From DATLRC01 sp035534895 (GTDB taxonomy: Bacteria; Patescibacteriota; Saccharimonadia; Saccharimonadales; UBA4665), in NCBI GenBank assembly GCA_035534895.1, contig DATLRC010000015.1, positions 1-55,831 of the forward strand: a stretch of 55,831 nt of DNA, written 5' to 3'. Below are positions 23,735-33,284 of the stretch, in pieces. How positions within the stretch are numbered: position 1 is the first letter of the stretch; every line of letters starts with the position of its first letter. The notes beneath the pieces are model-generated. The model had not been told where the DNA came from. It worked only from the letters and a program-made list of their open reading frames with translations, and ran no database searches. The translations under genes and the position numbers were made by a program.

Positions 23735-24297
23735 GAATTCTCGGCGACAACTTTTTCGAGGTCAGTCAGGGCCTTTTCTGGGTTACCGGTAGGGTTGACA
23801 ATAATATGATCGAATCGATCTTGGTAGGCCATTTCGCTTTTGGCAAGCTTAAGTCGTTTTTGGATTGTAGCCTCGTTTTCGGTGGCCCGAGCACGAATCC
23901 GTTTTTCCAAAGCCTGCCATTTGTCTGGTACTAGCATAATAATAAGAGCCGAAGGGATTTTTTCCTTAATTGCCAAAGCGCCGTGAACATCTTTGCGAAG
24001 AATAACATTCTGGCCCCTTTTGAGCAGTTCTTCAATTGGTTCTTTGAGGCTTCCGTATAGATTGCCACCAACATCAAAATATTCCAAAAACTTATCCTCA
24101 GATACCCATTTTTCAAACTGTTGGTGGCTGACAAAGTTCATCTGCTGAGCGTTAATTTCGTTAGCCCGCGGCATTCGAGTGGTAGTAGAAAGGGGATGAA
24201 ACCAGTCCGAATGAGCAGTTAAGAACATGTTTAGTATAGTGTCTTTACCTACTCCAGCTGACGGTCCGGAGATAACTAGAAGTTTAGCTTTGTGCAT
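23731..24297 (-). CDS. gmk: Guanylate kinase (divergent)
   Basis: A 188-aa P-loop kinase: LLVISGPSAGVGKDTIL (Walker A), STTTRMPRANEINAQQMNFVS (usual RxPRxGE segment altered to RANE), FDVGGNLYGSLKEPIEELL (usual YGT is YGS) and a lid with KRIRARATENEATIQKRL. GMP kinase activity is the best call, but changes in GMP-binding positions leave room for altered specificity. It lies 1 nt after lepA. Confidence 0.8.
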   Translation of the reverse strand: MHKAKLLVISGPSAGVGKDTILNMFLTAHSDWFHPLSTTTRMPRANEINAQQMNFVSHQQFEKWVSEDKFLEYFDVGGNLYGSLKEPIEELLKRGQNVILRKDVHGALAIKEKIPSALIIMLVPDKWQALEKRIRARATENEATIQKRLKLAKSEMAYQDRFDHIIVNPTGNPEKALTDLEKVVAENS

Positions 24298-24298
24298 A

Positions 24299-26077
24299 TT
24301 AATCTCTTTTTAATAATACCGTAAACGCCTCAGCCGGTATATCTACTTTACCGAAGCGCTTCATCCGCTTCTTGCCTTTTGCTTGTTTAGCTAGAACCTT
24401 CTTTTTCCGACTAACATCACCACCATATAGGCCAGTAGTGACGTCTTTTCGATAAGCACTGACGTCTTCCCGGGCGATAAACTTGCCACCAATTGCCGCT
24501 TGAAGTGAAACCTGGAAGTTCTGACGAGGAATAATGGTTTTAAGCTTGGTAACAATATCTCGGCCGAGATTCTGGGCTTCACTGCGATGAACCATAATAC
24601 TTAATGAGTTAACCATTTCACCGGCCACATAAAAATCAAGTCGCACTAAATCTTCGACTCGGTAATCAGCCAACTCATAATTAAACGAGCCATAGCCAGA
24701 AGTCAGGCTTTTTAGCTGATCATAAAAATCTGTCAGTAAGTTGGCCAGTGGTGCCTCAAAACTAATGACTGCTCGGTCTTTAACGTAACTTAAGTTATTT
24801 TGGCGACCTCTTTTAAGAGCAATCAACTGGATTACCGGACCAACATAGTCATTCGGGCAAATGATTTCACCCCGAATCCAGGGCTCACGAATGGCTTGAA
24901 TAGTCGTTGGATCAGGCAAATCAGCTGCACTTTTAATATCCAGCTCCTGGCCACCTATTAAACTTACCTGGTAGTCGGTCGAGGGGTTGGTGACAACTAG
25001 TTCTAGGTCATATTCTCGTTCCAGCCGTTCACGGACAATATCCATATGTAGTAAGCCTAAAAAACCAATTCGCATACCGAAGCCTAAAACCGGAGAATTT
25101 TCTGGGGCAAACTGAAGGGCAGAGTCACTCAAAGACAGTTTTTCAATCGCTTCTTTAAGTTCTTTGTATTTTTCGTTACTATCAGGGAAAAAGCCAGCAT
25201 AGACAAAAGGCTTAACGTCTTTATAGCCACTCAAAGCGGTTGTTGCCGGGTAATTAGGGGTCGTAATTGTATCACCAACCTTAGCTTCACGAGTTGATTT
25301 TAAGTTAGTTACAATGTAACCGATTTCACCAGCGGCTAAGCTTTGGCAGGCGACCATATCCGGTCTCAAGGCACCGACTTCCAGAGCCAAACCATTGGCC
25401 CCAGTAGCCATCATTTTAATAGCTGAACCCTTGTCAATTTGACCATCAAAAACTCGCACATACAAAATTACACCTCGGTAATCATCGTAGTAACTATCAA
25501 AGATTAAGGCTCGCCTGCTAGACAACTGTTTTGTGCTAGGCGGCGGTACGTGACTAATGATCCTGTCCAGTACTGCCTCGACACCTTGGCCTGTTTTAGC
25601 AGATATCTCCAAAACATCTTCAGGCTGGCAGCCAAGTAAACTGATTATTTCAGCTTTAACACGCTCAACATCAGCCGCCGCTAAGTCGATTTTATTAAGT
25701 AAGGGGATAATAACCAGATTGGCGGCCATCGCTAAATAAACATTGGCCAGTGTTTGAGCTTGAATACCTTGAGTTGCGTCAACCACCAATAAGGCACCTT
25801 CACAGGCTGCCAAGCTACGAGATACCTCATATGAGAAGTCAACATGACCGGGTGTGTCAATCAGGTTTAACTCAAAGTCATCATAAGCCATACGAACCGG
25901 AGCCAATTTAATGGTGATCCCCTTTTCTCGCTCCAAATCCATGCGGTCAAGTAATTGCTCCCTCATATGCCTTTTATCGACTGTCGCCGTCAGTTCCAAT
26001 AGACGATCAGCAAGAGTTGATTTGCCATGATCAATATGAGCAATGATGCAAAAATTTCTAATCCGGTCTTGTTTCAT
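24299..26077 (-). CDS. lepA: Elongation factor 4 (LepA)
   Basis: A 592-aa translational GTPase: G1 AHIDHGKSTLADRLLE, G3 DTPGHVDF, G4 NKID, and the LepA-specific C-terminal domain (HRSEAQNLGRDIVTKLKTIIPRQNF, GGKFIAREDVSAYRKDVTTGLYGGDVSRKKK). It acts on stalled or mistranslocated ribosomes. It starts 23 nt after the murJ stop, likely in the same transcript. Confidence 0.97.
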   Translation of the reverse strand: MKQDRIRNFCIIAHIDHGKSTLADRLLELTATVDKRHMREQLLDRMDLEREKGITIKLAPVRMAYDDFELNLIDTPGHVDFSYEVSRSLAACEGALLVVDATQGIQAQTLANVYLAMAANLVIIPLLNKIDLAAADVERVKAEIISLLGCQPEDVLEISAKTGQGVEAVLDRIISHVPPPSTKQLSSRRALIFDSYYDDYRGVILYVRVFDGQIDKGSAIKMMATGANGLALEVGALRPDMVACQSLAAGEIGYIVTNLKSTREAKVGDTITTPNYPATTALSGYKDVKPFVYAGFFPDSNEKYKELKEAIEKLSLSDSALQFAPENSPVLGFGMRIGFLGLLHMDIVRERLEREYDLELVVTNPSTDYQVSLIGGQELDIKSAADLPDPTTIQAIREPWIRGEIICPNDYVGPVIQLIALKRGRQNNLSYVKDRAVISFEAPLANLLTDFYDQLKSLTSGYGSFNYELADYRVEDLVRLDFYVAGEMVNSLSIMVHRSEAQNLGRDIVTKLKTIIPRQNFQVSLQAAIGGKFIAREDVSAYRKDVTTGLYGGDVSRKKKVLAKQAKGKKRMKRFGKVDIPAEAFTVLLKRD

Positions 26078-26100
26078 GTTCAGACATTATAACAGAGGTA

Positions 26101-27699
26101 CTAGGATTCGAGTTTGATTGGTTTAAAAGCTATCTTACGTAAACGACTAAAGATTGGTTTAGCTTCGTCTAGATCAAAAAGGGCTGAGATGATGATATGT
26201 ACTCCAAAAGTGACGGCACTAATTAGCAATATTTTGGAGCCAAGGGTAACAATACCTCGGTCAGAGGCACCTAGAGGATAGATTGAGATCATCACAAAGC
26301 CAGCTAGCACACTAAAGCCAGTTACCGATAGAATCTTTAATACTCCGCTCCAAAATCTAGCATCAAAAAGCTTATGATCACGAAAGAGCATGATGGTAAA
26401 CAAAATAACCACTTCAGTCATCGCAACAATTGATTGAGAAAGGGCCAGTCCAGCCACACCATAAGAGTTGGGTCTGGCCAAGCGGTAGGCCAGGAATATG
26501 TTAAAGGCGATAGTAAAGATTGATACATAAAGTGGTGTTCGAGTATCTTTTTGGGCATAGAACCAACGTGAGACGATTGAGTAAATAATACGAAAAAAGA
26601 TGGCCATTGTTAGGTAGCCAAAGATAGTAGCGATAGCGTCGTTGCCTTGAGTATAGATAATGCGCGCCAAATAACCTCGACAAAAGTAACTGACAACCAA
26701 GATGGGCATAGTAATCCAGATCATAGCTCGCAGAATCTTTAAGAAGTCAGCTCGAAAGAGATCTGGCCTCCCTTGGCTAAGTCGATCATTGAGCCGTGGA
26801 AAAGCAGCTGTCGAAATTGCAGTACCAATTAGTAATATTGGCGCTGTGCTCAGAATGTAGGCATTGTTATAGTAGGTGACGTTGCCTTCGCCAAGACGAC
26901 GAGCAAAGTTTGTCTCAACAATTGATTCAATTTGGTCAATACCTTGGTCAAGTGAGCGCGGCGGTAGCTGATGCAAAATAGTTTTAAAATCACGACTCCG
27001 CCAATGAATGTTTGGGTGCCAGTGAAAATTCAATTTGGTAGTACCAAAAATGACAACCAAAAGCTGTATGATAGCACCAATCAAGGCTCCGATTCCAAGT
27101 CCTGTCAAACCAACATTATGTCGAAAAACGAAAATACTAATAATGATCGACAGGTTATAGAAAAAGGGTGCTATGGCATAGAAGAAAAACCGACCCATTG
27201 TTTGCTGAACACTGGTCAAAATACCAGAGATAGTAAATAGCAAGGGATTGAAGGCTAGAAAACGCATGATTGTAACAGCGTTATGGAGCTGTATTGCTGT
27301 TAGATTCGGTGCTACGACATATTGGATCAATGGTTTAGCGAAAATTAAAATAATGACAGCTACACCGGTCATTATGATAGCCAGAAAGTTCATCAGACTA
27401 GCCGAGAGTTCCCAAACTCCTTTACGGTCACCACGGTGCAAACGATCGGATAAGACTGGCATAAAGGCGACTCCTAAGGCACCGGCAGCTAGGGTATAGA
27501 AAAAGAAGTCAGGGATATTAAAAGCAGCGAAATAAGCATCCGTACTGCTTGGTCCAGTAGCCGGAAAATTGGCATTTACCAGTTTAGTTCGTAAAAAACC
27601 GAGCAATTGGCCCAAAAATGCAGTCGAGATCAGCAGTAATGCAATATTACTAATGCCTAAACGTCTCTTTTTGGTTGGGGTTGGGGCAGTTGGATTCAT
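26101..27699 (-). CDS. murJ: Lipid II flippase MurJ (MviN)
   Basis: A 532-aa MATE-superfamily protein with about 14 TM helices. Hallmarks: LGFLRTKLVNANFPATGPSSTDAYFAAFNIPDFFFYTLAAGALGVAFMP-type N-terminus (in parts), RSLDQGIDQIESIVETNFARRLGEG and FYAQKDTRTPLYVS. It moves lipid II across the membrane for peptidoglycan synthesis, matching murC in this window. A TATACT box about 30 nt upstream on the minus strand suggests its own promoter. Confidence 0.93.
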   Translation of the reverse strand: MNPTAPTPTKKRRLGISNIALLLISTAFLGQLLGFLRTKLVNANFPATGPSSTDAYFAAFNIPDFFFYTLAAGALGVAFMPVLSDRLHRGDRKGVWELSASLMNFLAIIMTGVAVIILIFAKPLIQYVVAPNLTAIQLHNAVTIMRFLAFNPLLFTISGILTSVQQTMGRFFFYAIAPFFYNLSIIISIFVFRHNVGLTGLGIGALIGAIIQLLVVIFGTTKLNFHWHPNIHWRSRDFKTILHQLPPRSLDQGIDQIESIVETNFARRLGEGNVTYYNNAYILSTAPILLIGTAISTAAFPRLNDRLSQGRPDLFRADFLKILRAMIWITMPILVVSYFCRGYLARIIYTQGNDAIATIFGYLTMAIFFRIIYSIVSRWFYAQKDTRTPLYVSIFTIAFNIFLAYRLARPNSYGVAGLALSQSIVAMTEVVILFTIMLFRDHKLFDARFWSGVLKILSVTGFSVLAGFVMISIYPLGASDRGIVTLGSKILLISAVTFGVHIIISALFDLDEAKPIFSRLRKIAFKPIKLES

Positions 27700-27823
27700 C
27701 TTAATTTCATGTCTTTACGCTGCCCCTCAGTATAAAGCAGGCTCGGCTCGAGTAACAGATACTTTTATTAGATTTTAGCTAAGAACGATGTTCTATACTA
27801 GGAGAAAATAGTTTAGCAGACAA

Positions 27824-29686
27824 TTAATAAAGAGCGGCGGCCGTTGGCAGTTTAGCGCCTTTTAAGATTTCAGTGGCATCGGCGGCATCAACTGTTTCTT
27901 TTTCAAGTAAACGGTTTTTTAGTGATTCAAGTTTTTCTAAGTTTGCCTTAATGACAGCCCTAGCCCGGTTACCTGCTTCTTTAATCAAAGTCTCGACTTC
28001 TTGATCAATTAGTTTGGCTGTTTCATCAGAATATTCTCGTTCGTGTACTAGCCGATCAAACATAATACCGTCATCGACATGAAATACCTGATCTCGTAAT
28101 CTCTGGCCCATGCCCTGATTAATAATCATATCTCGGGCAATTTCAGCTGATTTCTGTAAATCGTTACTGGCACCGGTTGTTATTCGATCAGCTCCGAAGA
28201 CTACTTCCTCGGCAATGCGTCCACCTAAGCCACGGGCTAGCATGTCTTTGTATTGGAGCAGCGTAATGTAAACACGGTCCTCTGGCGGCAGAAACCAGGT
28301 GACCCCGCCAGTACCCCCACGCGGGATAATGGTCACCTTGTGTACCGGGTCACTGTCCGGCAAAACGTGTCCGACTAGCGCATGCCCCGCTTCGTGATAA
28401 GCAGTTGTTAGTTTATCGGCCTCGGTCATTACTTTGCTTTTCCGTTCTGGGCCAATAGCTACGCGCTCAAAAGCTTCAGTTACATCTTCTCCGGTTATTT
28501 GGCTGTGGTTATTGCGGGCAGCTATAATGGCTGCTTCATTGGAAATATTAGCTAGATCGGCACCTGAAGAACCAGCGCTCTTTGCCGCAAGAGCATCTAG
28601 GTCAACGGCTTTGGCCAACGGTTTTTTGGCAAAATGGACTTTTAAGATTGCTTGGCGGTCTTTACGGTCTGGTAAATCAATTGTTACCCTCCGGTCAAAA
28701 CGACCGGGCCTGAGTAGGGCAGGATCAAGTACGTCGGCTCGGTTAGTTGCAGCCAGCACAATTACATTCTGGCCCTGTTCAAAACCATCCATCTCAACCA
28801 GTATCTGATTAAGTGTTTGTTCGCGCTCATCGTGCCCACCACCCATACCACTGCCCCGGCGGCGGCCGACAGCATCAATTTCATCAATGAAAATAATACA
28901 GGGTGCGTTTTTCTTGGCTTTAGCAAATAGATCACGAACTCTTGATGCACCAACACCAACAAACATCTCAACAAATTCTGATCCAGATATACTGAAAAAT
29001 GGTACATTGGCCTCTCCGGCTGCAGCTCGGGCCAATAGGGTTTTACCGGTCCCTGGTGGGCCAATCAATAAGACGCCTTTTGGAATACGTGCACCCATGC
29101 TGGCAAATTTCTTTGGAAACTTCAAAAATTCAACTACCTCTTGGAGATCCTGTTTAGCTTCATCCGATCCAGCTACTTCGTTAAAGGTAATCTTATCTTT
29201 TTCATTACCGTACAAACGGGCTCGACTTTTGCCAAAGCTAAGTGCTTGATTGCCTTGGCCTTGAGCACTTTTGAGCATAAAATATAGTAAAGCCCCGATT
29301 AAAATCACCGGTATTATTGATTCTCCAAGTGTTATCCAAGTTGAGCTGCTGCTAGTTGTCGGTTTATATGTAACCTGGATTTTGTTTAAATTAAAGCCCT
29401 GGTCTTTTAGGCTGGCGTTTGGATCAATGTGAGTTGTTATGGAGGCGGTTTTTTGGCCCTTTTTTGTAATCTGAAGCTCATTGCCACTGACAACTACTGA
29501 TGCATATTGGCCGTTGTTTGCTTGTTGGATAGCCGTAGTGACTGGAATTTCAGTCGTAGTCTTGGGCTGACCGTACGCCGCCAGGGCAATTAGCCCAAAC
29601 AATACTATAAGCGCAATAAATCCAGCATTTTTAATGCCACGACCGGGAGCTTTTCTATTGGCTGGGTGCAAGGGTTGTTTGTCCAT
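27824..29686 (-). CDS. ftsH: ATP-dependent zinc metalloprotease FtsH
   Basis: A 620-aa protein with two N-terminal TM helices (about 21-39 and 118-134) flanking an external domain. The AAA domain has Walker A GPPGTGKTLLARA, Walker B IIFIDEIDAVGRRR and the SRH NRADVLDPALLRPGRFDR. The zinc site is HEAGH with a later Asp/Glu. It degrades misfolded membrane proteins. TATAAT ends 8 nt before ATG (near-leaderless) and a CIRCE-like site lies just upstream, so heat-shock control is likely. Confidence 0.97.
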   Translation of the reverse strand: MDKQPLHPANRKAPGRGIKNAGFIALIVLFGLIALAAYGQPKTTTEIPVTTAIQQANNGQYASVVVSGNELQITKKGQKTASITTHIDPNASLKDQGFNLNKIQVTYKPTTSSSSTWITLGESIIPVILIGALLYFMLKSAQGQGNQALSFGKSRARLYGNEKDKITFNEVAGSDEAKQDLQEVVEFLKFPKKFASMGARIPKGVLLIGPPGTGKTLLARAAAGEANVPFFSISGSEFVEMFVGVGASRVRDLFAKAKKNAPCIIFIDEIDAVGRRRGSGMGGGHDEREQTLNQILVEMDGFEQGQNVIVLAATNRADVLDPALLRPGRFDRRVTIDLPDRKDRQAILKVHFAKKPLAKAVDLDALAAKSAGSSGADLANISNEAAIIAARNNHSQITGEDVTEAFERVAIGPERKSKVMTEADKLTTAYHEAGHALVGHVLPDSDPVHKVTIIPRGGTGGVTWFLPPEDRVYITLLQYKDMLARGLGGRIAEEVVFGADRITTGASNDLQKSAEIARDMIINQGMGQRLRDQVFHVDDGIMFDRLVHEREYSDETAKLIDQEVETLIKEAGNRARAVIKANLEKLESLKNRLLEKETVDAADATEILKGAKLPTAAALY

Positions 29687-29694
29687 ATTGGATC

Positions 29695-29700
29695 ATTATA
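29695..29700 (-). promoter_or_regulatory. -10 box of ftsH
   Basis: TATAAT on the minus strand, 8 nt before the ftsH ATG. The predicted transcript has a leader of at most about two nucleotides. The CIRCE-like site (29721-29747) overlies the -35 side. Confidence 0.7.
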
Positions 29701-29720
29701 ACCTGACCATATATTTTTGA

Positions 29721-29747
29721 CTAGCGCTCTAAGTTAGTGAGTGCTAG
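29721..29747 (-). promoter_or_regulatory. CIRCE-like operator upstream of ftsH
   Basis: CTAGCGCTC-N9-GAGTGCTAG keeps the 9-9-9 geometry of CIRCE with changes at positions 1 and 6 of the left arm and the last base of the right arm. It ends 20 nt upstream of the ftsH -10 and overlaps the tilS stop. It resembles the two bona fide CIRCE sites in this window. Confidence 0.75.
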
Positions 29748-30593
29748 GTAATTTTGTTCGACACGCATTTTCCACCCTTTAATTACATCGATTTGTTTTG
29801 CTGGTTGAGCTGTTTTAGCGGCTAGGGTCAGTCTCTCCAGCGTTTTACGATTAAATTGTTGTAGATCATGGTTTCTTAACCAGGTAGCCATCACTTCCTT
29901 AGCCACGTTGTGTGGCAAGATGATAAACCATTTACGATCAAGCTTGCCGGAGTTATTTTTAAGCTCTAGGCAGTCACTGATTAAAAGATCAAGCTCAGTA
30001 TTAATCGTCTCAGCCTTAGCTAAAATGGCTAATAATTTTTGTCGTTCTTTAGATGACAGACGAGGCAGGATATGTAAACGAATGTGGTTGCGCAGATAGA
30101 GCGGATTGGTATTAGTTGAGTCTTCGCGCCAATCAAGAGTTTGGCTTTTGGCAAAGCTAATAATATCGGCTTTGGGAAACTTTAACAAAGGACGGATTAG
30201 TTCTGGCCTGGAGCCCAAGGAAGATAGTCCCTTGCGGCCAGTACCTCTAATTAGATTAAGAAGAGCTGTTTCTAGCACATCGTCTTGGTGATGGGCAGTG
30301 ATAATTGCTCTTGCTCCAGAAGCTTTTTGCACTTGGCCTAAAAAGCGATAACGTGCAGTCCTGGCAGTAGCTTCACTGGCTCCTGACCCTAGCCGTCCTG
30401 CTTTATAGACAAACGGCAAACCGTAGCTGCCAGCTAGCTGCTGGACAAAAATGCGGTCAGCTAACGAATTGGGCCTAATACCATGATCATAGTGAGCAAC
30501 TGTCAGCTTTAGCGTCGGCAGCTTGCTTAGAGCATGGAGCAAACTAACTGAATCAACACCACCACTTACAGCCACAACGTACTGACCAGCCAT
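29721..30593 (-). CDS. tilS: tRNA(Ile)-lysidine synthase TilS
   Basis: About 290 aa from ATG 30593 (30608 is possible). PP-loop motif YVVAVSGGVDSVSLLHAL at the N-terminus, THE-like TAHHQDDVLETALLNLIRGTGRKGL and DWREDSTN are TilS signatures. The C-terminal domain is short compared with the ~430-aa E. coli enzyme. It converts C34 of tRNA-Ile2(CAT) to lysidine; a tRNA with that profile is encoded 3.7 kb away at 34331-34406. Confidence 0.92.
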   Translation of the reverse strand: MAGQYVVAVSGGVDSVSLLHALSKLPTLKLTVAHYDHGIRPNSLADRIFVQQLAGSYGLPFVYKAGRLGSGASEATARTARYRFLGQVQKASGARAIITAHHQDDVLETALLNLIRGTGRKGLSSLGSRPELIRPLLKFPKADIISFAKSQTLDWREDSTNTNPLYLRNHIRLHILPRLSSKERQKLLAILAKAETINTELDLLISDCLELKNNSGKLDRKWFIILPHNVAKEVMATWLRNHDLQQFNRKTLERLTLAAKTAQPAKQIDVIKGWKMRVEQNYLALTNLER

Positions 30594-30726
30594 TAGATTA
30601 ATTTCCATCTCTACAATTAGTGTAGTATGAATCGACACTACTTTATAGTTATGGCTCGATCTAAGGCCCAAACATCAAGCTATTTTGTAATGTCAATTAC
30701 AGTATAGTCATTAACGGAGTAAAATT

Positions 30727-31149
30727 ATGGTCATGAAAAAGGATCTAAGCAGCCCGCGGGTTGGGATCGCATTATTTGTTTGGAAAAATAATAAGTTTCT
30801 GATGGGCAAACGAGTGGGCTTGCATGGAACTAATAGCTGGTCTATACCTGGAGGTCATTTAGAACATGGCGAGAGCTTTGAGGCTTGCGCCAGGCGAGAG
30901 ACTTTAGAAGAGACAGGCATGAGGGTCAAGAACATTAACTTTCTGGCCATTACCAATGACATTTTTCCGTCAGCTAAACACTATATTACATTATGGTTTA
31001 AGGCCGATTGGCAAAGTGGGAAGCCAACTATTTTAGAGACGGAGGCATTTGTTGAGCTAGGGTGGGTCGACTTCCATTCTCTTCCAGAGCCTCTTTTTGA
31101 GCCCTGTTGGCAAAATTTGCGACAGTCGAGACCAGATCTTTTCAGCTAG
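30727..31149 (+). CDS. Nudix hydrolase (canonical box)
   Basis: A 140-aa protein with a complete Nudix box GHLEHGESFEACARRETLEETGM (G-x5-E-x7-REUxEExGU). GGAG lies 7 nt before ATG 30727, and TATAGT (30703-30708) is a likely -10. It resembles MutT-like NTP/ADP-ribose pyrophosphatases, but the substrate cannot be assigned. It is divergent from tilS. Confidence 0.88.
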   Translation: MVMKKDLSSPRVGIALFVWKNNKFLMGKRVGLHGTNSWSIPGGHLEHGESFEACARRETLEETGMRVKNINFLAITNDIFPSAKHYITLWFKADWQSGKPTILETEAFVELGWVDFHSLPEPLFEPCWQNLRQSRPDLFS

Positions 31150-31189
31150 CCAACAGATGTAAATCGTGCTATATTTTAAACTTGTCTAG

Positions 31190-31266
31190 GGCGGCGTAGC
31201 TCAGCTGGTCAGAGCACAGGACTCATAAGCCTGGGGTCAGTGGTTCAAGTCCACTCGCCGCTACCA
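31190..31266 (+). tRNA. tRNA-Met (CAT), elongator type
   Basis: Acceptor GGCGGCG/CGCCGCT (G.T at 1-72), T8A9, D-arm GCTC...GAGC, anticodon arm CAGGA-CTCATAA-GCCTG (A.G mismatch at the loop-closing pair), T-arm AGTGG-TTCAAGT-CCACT, discriminator A and encoded CCA. The overall pattern (GTAGCTCAG..GGT.AGAGCAC.., GGGGTCA) matches elongator tRNA-Met more than Ile2. An extended -10 TGCTATATT lies at 31167-31175. Confidence 0.9.
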
Positions 31267-31274
31267 TATTAAAT

Positions 31275-31298
31275 AGTCGTCTAATGACTGACTTTTTT
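31275..31298 (+). terminator. Probable terminator after tRNA-Met
   Basis: AGTCGTC-TAAT-GAC-T-GACT forms a 7-bp stem with one bulge and is followed by a run of T's (31293-31298). It overlaps the stop of the convergent gene. Confidence 0.5.
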
Positions 31299-32460
31299 AG
31301 GCGACGCATCTATAGTCATAATCAAATGATGAGGTGTATTGAGTCATGACCACTTCGCCACCAGCAGTTGGTGGGGAACTTTGACAGTTCTCTTCAGCAG
31401 ATATTAGATTGCTGGCACCTGGTATCCAATATTTTAAAGCATACAAAACGCTCTTCGAGCCGACTTCTGGTACAATTTGATGCCACTGATAATCTGTTGC
31501 ATAGATACCGACTCTGGCTCCTTGGCTCTCTATCCCCGACACCATTCCTTCTATGATCGCCTGATTATGCTGCAGGGCTAGGCTCGACCCTTGTTGCCAA
31601 TCATTTCTAGTTTCAACGTCAATCCATGTCTGATATTGACTGATGTCAGTTGATAGACCGGTATCTTGAATGGCTGGTTTGAAACGATCCTTTGTATCAT
31701 CAATTACCCTTTCCCAGCCATATTGCCAATAACAGGCTGTCGTATCTTGTCCGGCACAGTTACCATAAGAATTTTTAGTTAAAAGACCGTTTTGGTCATA
31801 GTTACTTTTTGGCCATTGGTCATTTTTGTTAGGACCTGGGTTACTGCTATTTAAATAAAGCTGTACTTTATCGTTTGTGGCACTAGAGCCAACAGCCCAA
31901 GCAAGTTCATGGTGCAAGCAGTGATTAGTGTTCGATTCAACGCCATTATTTAGTCCAATGATGGCGTATTGTTGGTGTGCTGGAAGTGGCTTTGAACATT
32001 GGGGAAAAGAAATGTCTATTCCGTTTGATCCCTTGGGTAAATTTACTTGGTACGGAAGTACAACCGTTTTGAGTTCTGCTCGAGGCATAGATTTTGGGGC
32101 CACAAGTTTAACTTTCTTAACTTCTTTTAGAGCTGGAGGCTGAGGCGGAGGATCAGGTAATTCGTTAGGAGCTAATAGGCCGCTGGCCGGGTAATCCGGG
32201 CCTTGGGGTAAAGTTACTAGAGATTCGCCTTTGAGGCTAGGCTGTCTTATTGATGAAGTTTGATGATCTATACTTAGGCAACTGTTCAAACACTCGTCAG
32301 GCGTGTTTATTTGCCTATAAATAGCTGCCCCTATTCCGGTAGTCAGTAGAGCCAAGTAACCGCCGGCAATGGCTGCTTTAATTCTTCGGTGTTCACGAAT
32401 ATATTCAGCTGGCGTTCTCTTTTTGGAAGATAGAGCAGCCTGCTGAGAGTATTGCTCCAC
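31297..32460 (-). CDS. Membrane-anchored GH25-like (lysozyme-fold) protein
   Basis: A 387-aa protein. A basic cytoplasmic N-terminus, one TM helix (about residues 28-46), a Pro-rich linker, then a TIM-barrel-like domain opening GSNGIDISFPQCSKPLP. Later ISQYQTWIDVETRNDWQQG holds the acidic D-x-E pair typical of GH25 or GH25-like folds, and VGIYATDYQWHQI fits the barrel. Several Cys may form disulfides. It may trim own or host-cell peptidoglycan; activity is unproven. Confidence 0.65.
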   Translation of the reverse strand: MEQYSQQAALSSKKRTPAEYIREHRRIKAAIAGGYLALLTTGIGAAIYRQINTPDECLNSCLSIDHQTSSIRQPSLKGESLVTLPQGPDYPASGLLAPNELPDPPPQPPALKEVKKVKLVAPKSMPRAELKTVVLPYQVNLPKGSNGIDISFPQCSKPLPAHQQYAIIGLNNGVESNTNHCLHHELAWAVGSSATNDKVQLYLNSSNPGPNKNDQWPKSNYDQNGLLTKNSYGNCAGQDTTACYWQYGWERVIDDTKDRFKPAIQDTGLSTDISQYQTWIDVETRNDWQQGSSLALQHNQAIIEGMVSGIESQGARVGIYATDYQWHQIVPEVGSKSVLYALKYWIPGASNLISAEENCQSSPPTAGGEVVMTQYTSSFDYDYRCVA

Positions 32461-32614
32461 TTCAGACAGTCCTGTTGTGACTTTTTTGTCTCTTGATCAT
32501 CTAACTTAGTTGATATTTTAGTCGAACAATTATGCTTGATGCAAGTTTAATTATTACAAATTACTTTTTTAGTCGCTCACTAAAGAAGCTGATATTATTG
32601 TTTAGGGAGAAAAC

Positions 32615-33244
32615 ATGTTAAGAAATCGGTTATTTGTGAAATCGCCTCAGTTTATGTTTGTGGCAGGATTGGTCATTGGCTTATTGGTCATTATGGCGAT
32701 TCGTTTTGTCTCATATAATCCGCCGCACATACATTATCATGCCAACTTTGCGGTTTATATTAATGGTCAACGCCAAGAATTTAGCGGTCCCGAGTATTAT
32801 CAAGGAGTTGCAGTCTGTAGTGCCACTAACGACATCACCTTACCCCAGGAACGGGCTCACATGCACGATAACATCAATTCAGTTATTCATATTCACGATC
32901 ATGCCGTTACCTGGGGACAATTCTTTGAAAATCTGGGCTGGTTTGTTGGTCCAAACTTTATTCAATCGGCTGATGGCACAATGTACCTTGAAAGTGGTCA
33001 GAGCAAATTACATATCTTGCTTAACAACCAGGACTACACCGATCTAACGCCAATCACTAATATGGTTATTAAAGACCGGGATCGTTTGTTGGTTAGCTAT
33101 GGCTCTGAGACCTCAGCTACGCTAAAACAGCAATACACATCAGTTCCTGCTACCGCTCACCACTATGACATAACCACTGACCCGGCTTCTTGTTCAGGAA
33201 CTGAAAAAGTATCACTCAAAGACCGTTTCCAGCATTTATTTTGA
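32615..33244 (+). CDS. His-rich membrane-anchored protein
   Basis: A 209-aa protein with an N-terminal TM helix (about residues 12-31) and an external domain dense in His: PPHIHYHANFAVYINGQ, RAHMHDNINSVIHIHDHAVTWGQFF, and later LHILL and AHHYD. Two Cys are also present. The clusters suggest metal (copper or zinc) binding. GGGAG lies 8-9 nt before ATG. No characterised family is recognised. A strong terminator follows. Confidence 0.65.
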   Translation: MLRNRLFVKSPQFMFVAGLVIGLLVIMAIRFVSYNPPHIHYHANFAVYINGQRQEFSGPEYYQGVAVCSATNDITLPQERAHMHDNINSVIHIHDHAVTWGQFFENLGWFVGPNFIQSADGTMYLESGQSKLHILLNNQDYTDLTPITNMVIKDRDRLLVSYGSETSATLKQQYTSVPATAHHYDITTDPASCSGTEKVSLKDRFQHLF

Positions 33245-33284
33245 GCATTACATCGATTAGCGTTCAATATATAACTGATAATTA

